Shown piece by piece: positions 9,874 through 17,983 of a stretch of 64,000 nucleotides of DNA. The first letter of the stretch is position 1. Each line of letters starts with the position of its first letter. Under the pieces are notes generated by a model. That model searched no databases. It was not told the origin of the DNA and saw nothing but the letters and a program-made list of their open reading frames with translations. The stretch comes from JADKAV01 sp041393775 (lineage in GTDB: Bacteria; Actinomycetota; Actinomycetes; S36-B12; UBA10799). The DNA lies in contig JAWKJM010000004.1 of the NCBI GenBank assembly GCA_041393775.1, positions 390,443 through 454,442 on the forward strand, in the 5' to 3' direction. Made by a program: the position numbers and the translations under genes.

Positions 9874-9922
9874 TGGCGAAGTCGCCGCGACACCCTGGCG
9901 TGTCCCCGTAACTCCGCAACAA
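9874..9922. repeat. Imperfect palindromic element D, copy 1
   Basis: Downstream of glnD, GCGAAGTCGCCGCGACACC ... GTAACTCCGCAACAA resembles the inverted sequence at 28587-28641 (GTTGTTGCGAAACTACCCGG ... TTCGCGACAAC). Both follow gene 3' ends, so either could be a terminator or a small dispersed repeat. Confidence 0.4.
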
Positions 9923-10012
9923 TGGCGGCGCGCCACCGAGAAGGCGGACCGCGGGCGGTCGAGGCCCGCTTGGCCGCCGGTTACCCTTGGAACCTGACCC
10001 CAGGAGTGATGC

Positions 10013-11533
10013 ATGTTCAATTCCCTGTCCGATCGCTTGGCGGCGACCTTCAAAGGTCTGCGCGGCAAAGGGCGGCTGTCCGAGGCGGACATCGACGAGA
10101 CTGTCCGGGAGATCCGCAAGGCACTGCTCGAGGCGGACGTCTCGTTGCCGGTGGTGCGCACATTCACGGCACGGGTCAAGGAGCGGGCCTCAGGCGCCGA
10201 AGTCTCGGCAAGCCTCAACCCGGCCCAACAAGTCGTCAAGATCGTTCACGAGGAACTGATCGAGATCCTCGGCGGGGAAACCCGGAACCTGCGGCTGGCC
10301 AAGAAGCCCCCGACAGTGATCATGCTGCTCGGCCTGCAGGGATCCGGCAAGACGACGCTGGCGGGGAAGCTGGCCAGGTACCTCACCACCAAAGGACATC
10401 AGCCCGTCCTCGTGGCCGCCGACCTCCAGCGGCCCAACGCCGTCAATCAGTTGCAGATCGTCGCAGAGCGCGCCGGCGTGGCGTGCTACGCGCCGCAACC
10501 GGGTAACGGTGTCGGGGATCCGGTGACCGTTGCTCGCGACTCGATCCGGTTCGCCGAGCAGTCCGTGCACGACGTGGTCATCGTCGATACCGCCGGCCGC
10601 TTGGCGATCGATGCCGACCTCATGGAGCAGGCCGCGGGGATCCGGGATGCGGTCAATCCTGACGAGTTGCTCCTGGTGATCGACGCCATGATCGGGCAGG
10701 ACGCCGTCGCGACGGCCGCCGCCTTCCAGGAGGGGGTCGGCGTGGATGGGGTAATCCTCACCAAGCTCGACGGTGACGCCCGGGGCGGTGCGGCCCTGTC
10801 GGTCCGGGAGGCGACAGGTGCCCCGATCATGTTCGCGTCGGTGGGTGAGAAGGTCGAGGACCTGGAGGTCTTCCACCCCGACCGGATGGCGTCGCGGATT
10901 CTCGACATGGGTGACGTGCTGACCCTGATCGAGCAGGCCGAACGGGCTTTCGACGCCGATCAGGCGCAACGGATGGCCGACAAGGTCGCGCGTGGGGACG
11001 CCTTCACCCTTGAGGAATTCCTCGAGCAGATGCAAGCCGTCAAGAAGATGGGCTCCCTTGGCAAGTTGTTGGGGATGCTGCCTGGGATGGCCGAGGCCCG
11101 CAAGCAACTCGAACAGGTCGATGACCGCGAACTGGACCGGGTGGCGGCCATCATCCATTCAATGACCCCTGCCGAGCGTCGTGATACGAAGATCCTCAAC
11201 GGCTCCCGGCGTGCCCGGATCGCGAAGGGGGCCGGTGTCCAGGTCAGCGACGTGAACTCCTTGGTGGACCGTTTCACAGAAGCCCAGAAGATGATGAAGC
11301 AGATGCGTTCGGGGGCCGGGATGCCGCCGGGGATGCCAGGCATCGGCGGGATGTCGAAGAAGAGCAAGGCGAAGGCCAAGGCGTCCCCGAAGTCGAAGAA
11401 GGGGCGAAGCGGCAATCCGGCCAAAAGAGCCGCCCAGGCCGCTGAGCAGCCGGCGCCGATCGAAGCCGCCCCCGAGCCGTTCTCAGCAGACCAGTTGCCG
11501 GACGAGTTCAGCAAGTTGTTCGGCGAGAAGTAG
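10013..11533 (+). CDS. ffh: Signal recognition particle protein Ffh
   Basis: SRP54-type GTPase (506 residues) that binds 4.5S RNA and signal sequences and delivers ribosomes to FtsY. N domain at residues 1 to about 95, G domain with GLQGSGKTTLAGKLA, VDTAGRL and TKLDGDARGG, then the methionine-rich M domain (MMKQMRSGAGMPPGMPG). The C-terminal tail is a Lys/Ala/Pro-rich extension that varies between species. CAGGAG sits about 7-11 bases before the ATG, and TACCCT at 9982-9987 is a possible -10 box. It precedes rpsP, the usual order. Confidence 0.97.
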   Translation: MFNSLSDRLAATFKGLRGKGRLSEADIDETVREIRKALLEADVSLPVVRTFTARVKERASGAEVSASLNPAQQVVKIVHEELIEILGGETRNLRLAKKPPTVIMLLGLQGSGKTTLAGKLARYLTTKGHQPVLVAADLQRPNAVNQLQIVAERAGVACYAPQPGNGVGDPVTVARDSIRFAEQSVHDVVIVDTAGRLAIDADLMEQAAGIRDAVNPDELLLVIDAMIGQDAVATAAAFQEGVGVDGVILTKLDGDARGGAALSVREATGAPIMFASVGEKVEDLEVFHPDRMASRILDMGDVLTLIEQAERAFDADQAQRMADKVARGDAFTLEEFLEQMQAVKKMGSLGKLLGMLPGMAEARKQLEQVDDRELDRVAAIIHSMTPAERRDTKILNGSRRARIAKGAGVQVSDVNSLVDRFTEAQKMMKQMRSGAGMPPGMPGIGGMSKKSKAKAKASPKSKKGRSGNPAKRAAQAAEQPAPIEAAPEPFSADQLPDEFSKLFGEK

Positions 11534-11560
11534 CCACCGGGGAGTCTGAGCACACGCGTC

Positions 11561-11569
11561 TGGCACACT
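11561..11569 (+). promoter_or_regulatory. Candidate -10 region of the rpsP operon
   Basis: TGGCACACT ends at 11569, about 110 bases before rpsP. The identical nine bases occur upstream of rplS (13832-13840). A -35 box is not clear, so this is only a candidate. Confidence 0.35.
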
Positions 11570-11679
11570 AGGAACAGTTCCCGCCCTCTCACCGGGAGCG
11601 ATCGACTTACCGGTTCGTTCCGGCATGTCCCCACATGCCTGGTCGGGCCGACATAACGACTACAGGAGATACATCCGCA

Positions 11680-12174
11680 GTGGCAGCCAAGATCAAGTTG
11701 AAGCGGCTCGGCAAGATCCGCAATCCGCAGTACCGAGTTGTGGTGGCTGACGCCCGCAACAAGCGTGATGGGCGCGCGATCGAGGAGATCGGGTTGTACC
11801 ACCCGAAGGAGCAGCCGTCGCTCATCCAGATCGACTCCGAGCGTGTGCAGTACTGGCTCGGCGTCGGAGCACAGCCCACCGACGCGGTCATGGCCCTGTT
11901 GAAGGTGACCGGCGACTGGCAGAAGTTCAAGGGTCAGCCCGGGGCCGAGGGCACGCTGCAGACCCGCGAGGAGAAGGCGGACCGCAAGTCGGTGTTCGCC
12001 GCGGCCGCGGCAGAGGCCGCTGGACTCAAGGAGGCTGAGGCCGCTGCGCCGAAGCCGAAGAGCAAGCCGGCCAAGGCCGCCGAGGAGCCCGAGCCGACCG
12101 TGGACAACGAGGAGACCCCGGCCGCCGAGGCGCCCGTGGCAGAGTCGGCCGCCGAGACCCAGGCTGATGGCTAG
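11680..12174 (+). CDS. rpsP: 30S ribosomal protein S16
   Basis: Small-subunit protein S16. The GTG at 11680 gives VAAKIKLKRLGKIRNPQYRVVVADARNKRDGR, the expected S16 start, and follows CAGGAGA at 11663-11669. An ATG at 11635 in frame would add 15 non-conserved residues and is rejected. At 164 residues it is longer than the 80-90-residue core because of an Ala/Glu/Lys/Pro-rich C-terminal tail, which is usual in Actinobacteria. The stop overlaps khpA by 8 bases. Confidence 0.96.
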   Translation: MAAKIKLKRLGKIRNPQYRVVVADARNKRDGRAIEEIGLYHPKEQPSLIQIDSERVQYWLGVGAQPTDAVMALLKVTGDWQKFKGQPGAEGTLQTREEKADRKSVFAAAAAEAAGLKEAEAAAPKPKSKPAKAAEEPEPTVDNEETPAAEAPVAESAAETQADG

Positions 12175-12418
12175 GCCACTGGCCGAGGCCCTCGAGCACT
12201 TGGTCGCGGGTATCGTCGACAACCCCGAGGACGTCACGGTCCGGGAGAAGGCGGCCCGTGGCCGCGGAACTCTGCTGAAGGTTGTGGTCAACCCCGACGA
12301 CCTCGGGCGGGTGATCGGCCGCGGGGGTCGCACCGCTAAGTCCTTGCGAACGGTCGTCAACGCCATTGCCGGCGGTGGCGGGGTGCGTGTCGACTTCGTG
12401 GATGTGAACGGCCGCTGA
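12167..12418 (+). CDS. khpA: KH-domain RNA-binding protein KhpA (YlqC family)
   Basis: Small RNA-binding protein of 83 residues, essentially one KH domain with the GRVIGRGGRTAKSLRTVV loop. In other Gram-positives KhpA pairs with KhpB and influences cell division and small-RNA regulation. It is always found between rpsP and rimM in this group. It overlaps rpsP by eight bases, and its TGA overlaps the proposed CTG start of rimM. Confidence 0.93.
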   Translation: MARPLAEALEHLVAGIVDNPEDVTVREKAARGRGTLLKVVVNPDDLGRVIGRGGRTAKSLRTVVNAIAGGGGVRVDFVDVNGR

Positions 12419-12924
12419 CCGCCCAACGGGTCGCGGTCGGAAGGATCGGCAAACCGCACGGGGTGCGGGGTTGGGTCACCGTCACGGTCGCCACCGACGA
12501 ACCCGAGCGACGTTTCGCCGCCGGGAGTGTGGTGTATCTGGATGACCTCGCGTGTGAGATCGCGCAGTCGCGGCTCAACGGAACACGGGTCGCACTGCGG
12601 CTCGACGGGTGTACGGATCGCACGCAGGCCGAATCTCTGCGCGGATCATGGTTGTACGTCGATGTTGGGGATGAGGGGCCGATGGACCCCGACGAGTTCT
12701 ACGACCACCAGCTCGTCGGGCTAGACGTCCAGGTGGAGGGCCGTAGCGTCGGCGCGATCAGCGAGGTTCTCCATCTTCCGGGGCAGGAAGTCCTCGCGGT
12801 GGATCTCGCATCGGGACGCCAGGTGCTCGTGCCCTTCGTGAAGCCGATCGTCCCCGTGGTCGACTTGTCCGCACGGATGGTCGAAGTGGTGGCGATGGAG
12901 GGTCTGCTCGACGATGCGGATTGA
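12415..12924 (+). CDS. rimM: 16S rRNA processing protein RimM (probable CTG start)
   Basis: 30S maturation factor with an N-terminal RimM barrel and a C-terminal PRC barrel, acting with S19. The conserved family start VAVGRIGKPHGVRGWVTV begins upstream of the first standard start codon in this frame (GTG at 12463). Between the in-frame TAA at 12337 and that GTG there is no ATG, GTG or TTG; the only NTG codon is CTG at 12415, which overlaps the khpA stop as CTGA. From there the protein is 169 residues, normal for RimM. Starting at 12463 would delete the GRIGKPHG motif. A sequencing error is the alternative. The gene overlaps trmD by 11 bases. Confidence 0.85.
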   Translation: MTAQRVAVGRIGKPHGVRGWVTVTVATDEPERRFAAGSVVYLDDLACEIAQSRLNGTRVALRLDGCTDRTQAESLRGSWLYVDVGDEGPMDPDEFYDHQLVGLDVQVEGRSVGAISEVLHLPGQEVLAVDLASGRQVLVPFVKPIVPVVDLSARMVEVVAMEGLLDDAD

Positions 12925-13603
12925 TGTCATCTCCATCTTCCCGGACTATCTGCGGCCGCTGCGTCTGTCGTTGATCGGTAAGGCGATCGATCGCGGTCAG
13001 GTCAACGTGGAGGTGCGTGACCTGCGGTCCTACACCACTGATCGCCATCGCACCGTGGACGACGCTCCATACGGCGGGGGACCGGGCATGGTGATGAGTC
13101 CGCAGCCCTGGGGAGACGCGCTCGACGACACGATTTCCGACGAGACCGTCTTGATCGTTCCGACCCCATCCGGCGCCCCGTTCAGCCAACCGATGGCGCA
13201 GGAACTGTCAGGTCGCCGGCATCTGGTCTTCGCCTGTGGCCGGTACGAGGGCATCGATGCGCGGGTCGTCGACCACTACCGGGCCAGGGTGGATGTTCGC
13301 GAGGTGAGCATCGGCGACTACGTGCTCGCTGGTGGCGAGGTGGCCACGTTGGTGATGTGTGAGGCGATCGTCCGGCTGCTGCCCGGCGTGCTCGGCAATC
13401 CCGAGAGCGCGATCGACGACTCCTTCAGCCGTCCGGACGAACTGTTGGAGGGCCCGGTGTACACCCGGCCACCGACGTGGCGCGGGCTGAGCGTGCCGGA
13501 GGTGCTGCTTTCGGGCGACCACGACCGCATCCGCCGATGGCGGGCCGAACGAGCCCTTGAGCGGACGATCGCGTTCCGGCCGACTGGCCCTGAGCCGATC
13601 TGA
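12914..13603 (+). CDS. trmD: tRNA (guanine-N1)-methyltransferase TrmD
   Basis: Methylates G37 of tRNAs using S-adenosylmethionine, which prevents +1 frameshifting. 229 residues, a normal length. The SPOUT knot is visible as LVFACGRYEGIDARV and SIGDYVLAGGEVA, preceded by DDAPYGGGPGMVM and followed by LLSGDHDRIRRWR. It overlaps rimM, forming the rpsP-khpA-rimM-trmD-rplS unit. Confidence 0.97.
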   Translation: MRIDVISIFPDYLRPLRLSLIGKAIDRGQVNVEVRDLRSYTTDRHRTVDDAPYGGGPGMVMSPQPWGDALDDTISDETVLIVPTPSGAPFSQPMAQELSGRRHLVFACGRYEGIDARVVDHYRARVDVREVSIGDYVLAGGEVATLVMCEAIVRLLPGVLGNPESAIDDSFSRPDELLEGPVYTRPPTWRGLSVPEVLLSGDHDRIRRWRAERALERTIAFRPTGPEPI

Positions 13604-13957
13604 TCCTTCCGCACCTGTCCCTGGATGTCCGCGGTTCCAGCCCGGCGGACCAGAGACGGAGGGTCGGTCGACCGGCCGGAAGTGATCGCGCGTTGAAGCC
13701 GGCAGGGCCAGTGATCCCAGCGTGCTCAACGGGGCAGGAGCGTAGGTGCTGTGGTGTTGCTGCACGTCCGGCTTCGGCGGATCGCGCCGGTGCGGACCGG
13801 CCCACCCGCCCCGAATGCGGCCCTCGACGTGTGGCACACTGGATTGGTTCCGTACGCCACCCGCCACAGGGGGACACGCTGCGGGGCCAGACGGATTCAT
13901 TGCACACGCAACCACCGACCACCTGCGTTCGACCTGTGGCGAATGCGAGGAGTAATC
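13604..13957 (+). other. Gap and probable leader region before rplS
   Basis: No convincing gene. TGGCACACT at 13832-13840 matches a block upstream of rpsP and may be a -10 region, which would leave a leader of about 110 bases. A ribosome binding site GCGAGGAG is at 13945-13952. I see no terminator or riboswitch fold that I can defend. Confidence 0.4.
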
Positions 13958-14314
13958 ATGCACACGCTCGACGCGGTTGACGCGGCCAACCTTCGCGACG
14001 ACATCCCCGCCTTCCGTCCCGGCGACACGGTCAAGGTCCACGTCAACGTCGTGGAGGGGGAACGAAAGCGTGTCCAGGTCTTCCAGGGTGTGGTCATCCG
14101 TCGTCAGGGCGGTGGGGTCCGTGAATCCTTCACTGTCCGCAAGGTGAGCTTCGGGGTCGGCGTCGAGCGCACGTTCCCCGTGCACAGCCCGATCATCGAC
14201 CACATCGAACTGGTCACCCGCGGCGACGTGCGGCGCGCCAAGTTGTACTACCTGCGCGAGTTGCGGGGCAAGGCCGCCAAGATTCGTGAGAAGCGGGACA
14301 ACACCTCCGCGTGA
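13958..14314 (+). CDS. rplS: 50S ribosomal protein L19
   Basis: Large-subunit protein L19, 118 residues, at the 30S-50S interface. The ATG at 13958 starts MHTLDAVDAANLRDDIP and has GAGGAG a few bases upstream. Family motifs are FRPGDTVKVHVNVVEG, VFQGVVIRRQGGG and ERTFPVHSPIIDHIE. Its TGA overlaps the lepB GTG (GTGA). Confidence 0.97.
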   Translation: MHTLDAVDAANLRDDIPAFRPGDTVKVHVNVVEGERKRVQVFQGVVIRRQGGGVRESFTVRKVSFGVGVERTFPVHSPIIDHIELVTRGDVRRAKLYYLRELRGKAAKIREKRDNTSA

Positions 14315-15009
14315 CCGAGACCTCCACCTCCAGTAACGCTGGAGTAGTTCTGTGGCGCTTCGTCAAGGAGATCGTCATCATCCTGGTGGTGGCCCTTGGT
14401 CTGTCGTTCCTCGTGCGTACCTTCATCGTGCAGGCGTTCTACGTCCCGAGCCAGTCGATGGAGAACACGCTGATGCCCAACGACCGGATCCTCGCCTCGA
14501 AGATCACCACGCGATTCGCGGGGGTCGACCGTGGCCAGATCGTGGTGTTCCACGACCCCGGCGACTGGCTGGACGCCTCCCAGAAGAGGTCCGCCGATGG
14601 CCTTCCCGGAGTCCTGGAGTGGATCGGTCTGCTGCCGAGCAACACGGGTGACGATCTGGTCAAGCGCGTCATCGCCGTGGGGGGTGATCACGTTCGATGC
14701 TGCAGTACGGACGGGCGCATCGTCCTCAACGGGGTGCCGTTGACCGAGCCCTACGTGAAGCCGGGCGACACCAGCGACGACGTGCGGTTCGACGTGACTG
14801 TGCCCCAGGGACGCATCTTCGTCATGGGCGACAACCGCAACGCCTCGGCGGATTCCCGCTACCACCTCAACGACAAGCAGGGCACCGTCCCGCTCGACAA
14901 CGTCGTCGGACGGGTCGTGCTAACGGTGTGGCCGTTCTCCGCATTCAGCACCCATCCCGTCCCCGCAGTTCCTTTCGACGACCCCCGGCTTGACGATCAG
15001 ACGAAGTAG
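14311..15009 (+). CDS. lepB: Type I signal peptidase
   Basis: Membrane-anchored Ser/Lys signal peptidase of 232 residues that removes signal peptides after Sec or Tat export. One N-terminal membrane segment at about 17-38, then the catalytic serine in PSQSMENTL (Ser49), the general-base lysine in DDLVKRVIAVGGD (Lys118), and the conserved box VMGDNRNASADSRYH. GTG start overlapping the rplS stop by four bases. The neighbours are the usual rplS and rnhB. Confidence 0.95.
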   Translation: MTETSTSSNAGVVLWRFVKEIVIILVVALGLSFLVRTFIVQAFYVPSQSMENTLMPNDRILASKITTRFAGVDRGQIVVFHDPGDWLDASQKRSADGLPGVLEWIGLLPSNTGDDLVKRVIAVGGDHVRCCSTDGRIVLNGVPLTEPYVKPGDTSDDVRFDVTVPQGRIFVMGDNRNASADSRYHLNDKQGTVPLDNVVGRVVLTVWPFSAFSTHPVPAVPFDDPRLDDQTK

Positions 15010-15073
15010 TCGCGCGGGTGGACACGCTGGGGCCAACCCGGGCGGCGTCGGCTGATCGGTTAGGGCCGGAGCA

Positions 15074-15088
15074 TAAGGTTGGTCTGTG
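15074..15088 (+). promoter_or_regulatory. Possible leaderless promoter of rnhB (-10 TAAGGT)
   Basis: TAAGGT at 15074-15079 lies six bases before the GTG at 15086. No ribosome binding site is visible, which fits leaderless initiation. Confidence 0.35.
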
Positions 15089-15742
15089 GTCGGTCCGGAT
15101 CCCTTGCCTGTTCCGCGCAAAGGCGCAGGTCTGTACGCATTCGACAACGCCGTGCGCAAGGCGGGTTTCGAACTGGTCGCCGGCCTCGACGAGGCGGGAC
15201 GAGGCGCCTGCGCCGGTCCTCTCTACGCGGCTGCGGTGATTCTGCCACCGAACACGCGGATCGCCGAACTCGCCGATTCCAAGTTGCTCACACCTGCTGC
15301 CCGGGAACGGGTGGAGGCGCGGGTGAAGCGTCTGGCGTTCGCCTGGGCTGTCAGCGCCGTCGATGTCGCCGAACTCGACGCAGTGGGTTTGCACAGGGCG
15401 AATCTGCTCGCGTTCCGGCGGGCATGGCAACGACTGGGCCAGACCCCCGACTACGCCCTGTGCGACGGCTTCGTGCCAGGGGGCCTCGGTCGCCCCGAAC
15501 TGGCCGTCTGGAAAGGCGATCAGGTGTCGGCCACGATCGCCGCCGCCAGTGTGCTCGCCAAGTGTGCCCGGGACCGCCACATGGTGGCCCTGCACGGCCA
15601 GTACCCCGGCTACGGGTTCGACGAGCACAAGGGCTACACGACCGCAGCCCACCGACGAGCGCTTGCCCTTCTGGGGCCGTGCGGCATCCATCGACACCGC
15701 TTCATCACTGTCCGCCGAGCAATTCGAGAGGGAGCCGCATGA
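15086..15742 (+). CDS. rnhB: Ribonuclease HII
   Basis: Removes ribonucleotides from DNA and RNA primers. 218 residues. The active-site box is VAGLDEAGRG (Asp35, Glu36), with later acidic residues in YALCDGF and the conserved DQVSATIAAASVLAKCARD. GTG start at 15086. Its stop overlaps the start of the DUF2469 gene by four bases (ATGA). Confidence 0.95.
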   Translation: MVGPDPLPVPRKGAGLYAFDNAVRKAGFELVAGLDEAGRGACAGPLYAAAVILPPNTRIAELADSKLLTPAARERVEARVKRLAFAWAVSAVDVAELDAVGLHRANLLAFRRAWQRLGQTPDYALCDGFVPGGLGRPELAVWKGDQVSATIAAASVLAKCARDRHMVALHGQYPGYGFDEHKGYTTAAHRRALALLGPCGIHRHRFITVRRAIREGAA

Positions 15743-16044
15743 GCGTTGACGACCTGCAGCGGTACGAAAGTGAGGTCGAACTCGACCTCTACCGGCAATA
15801 CCGTGAAGTGGTGGGGATGTTCCGCCACGTGGTGGAGACGGAACGCCGCTTCTACCTCGCCAACGATGTGGATGTGCAGGTTCGCAGTACTGACGGTGGC
15901 GAGGTGTTCTTCGAAGTCAATCTGCGCGACGTGTGGGTGTGGGACATGTACCGCCAGGGCCGCTTCGCCCGAGCCGTTCGGATCCTGACGTTCAAGGACG
16001 TCAACGTAGAAGACCTGCCCGTTGGGGACAACCCGAGCGCCTGA
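15739..16044 (+). CDS. DUF2469 family protein
   Basis: 101-residue acidic protein starting MSVDDLQRYESEVELDLYRQ. The family is conserved across Actinobacteria directly after rnhB and has no established function. The ATG at 15739 overlaps the rnhB TGA, so the two are coupled. There is no signal peptide or membrane segment. In many relatives yraN and comM follow; here dprA comes next. Confidence 0.9.
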   Translation: MSVDDLQRYESEVELDLYRQYREVVGMFRHVVETERRFYLANDVDVQVRSTDGGEVFFEVNLRDVWVWDMYRQGRFARAVRILTFKDVNVEDLPVGDNPSA

Positions 16045-16101
16045 TCCACAGAGTTGCCGGACGGGCCCGATCTTGTCGGGGGCTCAGGTCAGGATCGGTC
16101 C

Positions 16102-16908
16102 ATGGATCTCTTGCAGAGCGCTCTCGTCGTTCTCAGTGGCGCAGGTACTGATGGCCACGTCGCGGACCCGGTGAGACTCGCGTCGGGCATCGTGGGACCA
16201 GACTGCGTGAAGCCCGCCGGGGAGGCCCTGGCGCAGCCGTGGCTCGACGCCGGAGGGCGGATACTCAGCGCTCGGGACCAGGAGTGGCCCGATGGTCTGC
16301 GTTCACTGGGTGCTGCGGCCCCGCTGCTTCTGTGGACGCGCGGCACTGTTCCTCGCGCTGCGGCGCAGATGGTGGCGATCGTGGGCGCGCGCCATTGCAC
16401 GGCGTACGGGCGTGAAGTGACCGGGTCGCTGGCGCGCGTCGTCGGCGAACAGGGTCGTCATGTCGTGTCGGGGGGTGCCCACGGCATCGACCGGGCCGCC
16501 CACACGAGTGCCCTGGACTCGGGTGCTGGAACCGTCGTGGTTGCCGCAGGTGGTGCCGGTCGTGTCTATCCACCCGGGCACGAGCAACTGTTCGAGCGCG
16601 CAACCGGGCACGGCGCAGTGGTCTGGGAGTACCCACCCGGCACGCGCCTGACCCAGCGCGGTTTCCTGCACCGCAATCGACTGATCGCAGCGATGGCATC
16701 GGTCACGGTCGTGGTCGAGGCGGCTGAGCGTTCCGGGGCTTTGAACACCGGTCGGTCCGCTGCTGACCTGGGCCGTCTCGTCTTCGGTGTGCCGGGCCGG
16801 CTGGACAGTCCGGCCTCGGCCGGTGTGCATCGCGCGATCGCGGACGGTTGGGCGGCACTGCTCCTCGGACCGGAGGATCTGTCGCAGATGACGGGGTCGG
16901 CGGCGTGA
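16102..16908 (+). CDS. dprA: DNA-processing protein DprA
   Basis: DprA/Smf loads RecA on incoming single-stranded DNA in natural transformation and may have other DNA roles. 268 residues from the ATG at 16102; a TTG at 16054 would add 16 residues with no conserved content. The Rossmann-like core is clear: VAIVGARHCTAYG, VSGGAHGIDRAAHTSAL, GGAGRVYPPGHEQLF, and FLHRNRLIAAMASVTVVVEA. The family's C-terminal winged-helix domain is missing, so this is a short form. It precedes xerC without the comM gene usually found upstream. Confidence 0.92.
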   Translation: MDLLQSALVVLSGAGTDGHVADPVRLASGIVGPDCVKPAGEALAQPWLDAGGRILSARDQEWPDGLRSLGAAAPLLLWTRGTVPRAAAQMVAIVGARHCTAYGREVTGSLARVVGEQGRHVVSGGAHGIDRAAHTSALDSGAGTVVVAAGGAGRVYPPGHEQLFERATGHGAVVWEYPPGTRLTQRGFLHRNRLIAAMASVTVVVEAAERSGALNTGRSAADLGRLVFGVPGRLDSPASAGVHRAIADGWAALLLGPEDLSQMTGSAA

Positions 16909-17035
16909 TCGCCTGCTGCCGGGCCCCTCCCGGCCTTTGGCCCGTGTCTTCGAGGGTGTTGTCCGGTGGGGTTTGCGGGGCTTTCGACCGGCAGCGGCAC
17001 TGCGTGGATTCTTGTGGCGGTTGCGCCCAGTCCGT

Positions 17036-17074
17036 TTGACTAGGGGGTCTCGTGCGGGCAGTCTGACAACCGTG
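17036..17074 (+). promoter_or_regulatory. Leaderless promoter of xerC
   Basis: TTGACT at 17036-17041 and CAGTCT at 17059-17064 are separated by 17 bases, a textbook -35/-10 spacing. The GTG start at 17072 is eight bases after the -10, so the transcript probably begins at the start codon. This is the best-formed promoter in the window. Confidence 0.6.
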
Positions 17075-17983
17075 CGGGGACGTGTCGCGATTGACGAGCG
17101 CGGTGCCTCGCTGCTGCGCGCCTCGCTTCCGGGGTTCGAGGCCTACTTGCGCTCAGAACGCGGATTCTCCGAGCACACCGTTGTCGCCTATCGCGGGGAT
17201 GTGGCGGACCTGCTGCAAGGGCTCGGTGATGGTCCGGTCACGACGCCCGGTATCCGCAGATGGCTGGCAGATGCCCGTCAACGGGGGGCGGGGTCGCCCA
17301 CCGTGGCCAGAAGAATCGCAAGCGTCAAGTGCTTCGCACATTGGGCGGTTCGACAGGGGCTCATGGGAGAAGATCCGACGCTGCGCTTGAGGACCCCGCG
17401 GGTGACAGCCGACCTGCCCCGTGTGGCCGATAGCGAACGGCTGAACGAGGCCCTGGACAGTCTGGGCCGGCTCGCCGATGACCCTGTGGCACTCCGGGAC
17501 GTCGCGCTCGTGGAGCTGCTCTACGGCAGCGGACTGCGCGTGAGCGAAGTGTGCTCGATCGCAGTCGATGACGTGGACCTGGGAAGGCGCACGGTGCGGG
17601 TCACAGGCAAGGGCGCCAAGCAGCGGGTGGTCCCGATGACGGCTTCCTGCGTCAAGGCTGTCGAACGCTGGATGTCGGTGCGATCCGAGGTCGCCCTCCC
17701 CGGTGAGGTCGGACTCCTGGTGGGCGCCAGGGGCCGGGCGCTGGACGTGAGGGTGGCGCGCCGCGTGGTGCACGACGTAACGGCCGGCTTCGCCGAGATT
17801 CCCGACCTCGCCCCGCACGGGCTCCGGCACAGCATGGCCAGCCACGTGTTGGAGGGTGGCGCCGATCTTCGGTATGTGCAGCAGTTGCTCGGGCATGCGA
17901 GTCTGGCGAGCACGCAGATCTACACACATGTCTCGGCTGAGCGGCTGCGATCCGCCTACGAGAATGCGCATCCCCGTGCCTGA
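17072..17983 (+). CDS. xerC: Tyrosine recombinase XerC
   Basis: Site-specific recombinase that resolves chromosome dimers at dif together with XerD. From the GTG at 17072 it is 303 residues, the usual length. An N-terminal SAM-like core-binding domain (LPGFEAYLRSERGFSEHTV) precedes the catalytic domain with Arg in LLYGSGLRVSE, the HGLRH box, GHASLASTQ and the nucleophilic Tyr in IYTHV. An in-frame ATG-like start at 16937 would add 45 low-complexity residues and overlaps the xerC promoter. The end overlaps whiG by 20 bases. Confidence 0.95.
   Translation: MRGRVAIDERGASLLRASLPGFEAYLRSERGFSEHTVVAYRGDVADLLQGLGDGPVTTPGIRRWLADARQRGAGSPTVARRIASVKCFAHWAVRQGLMGEDPTLRLRTPRVTADLPRVADSERLNEALDSLGRLADDPVALRDVALVELLYGSGLRVSEVCSIAVDDVDLGRRTVRVTGKGAKQRVVPMTASCVKAVERWMSVRSEVALPGEVGLLVGARGRALDVRVARRVVHDVTAGFAEIPDLAPHGLRHSMASHVLEGGADLRYVQQLLGHASLASTQIYTHVSAERLRSAYENAHPRA

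Noticed and set aside
13604..13957. Riboswitch or ribosomal leader before rplS
   Set aside because: No specific fold or consensus could be recognised; only a gap with a candidate promoter is reported.
16054..16101. Upstream TTG start of dprA
   Set aside because: Added residues are not conserved and the ATG at 16102 fits the family start better.
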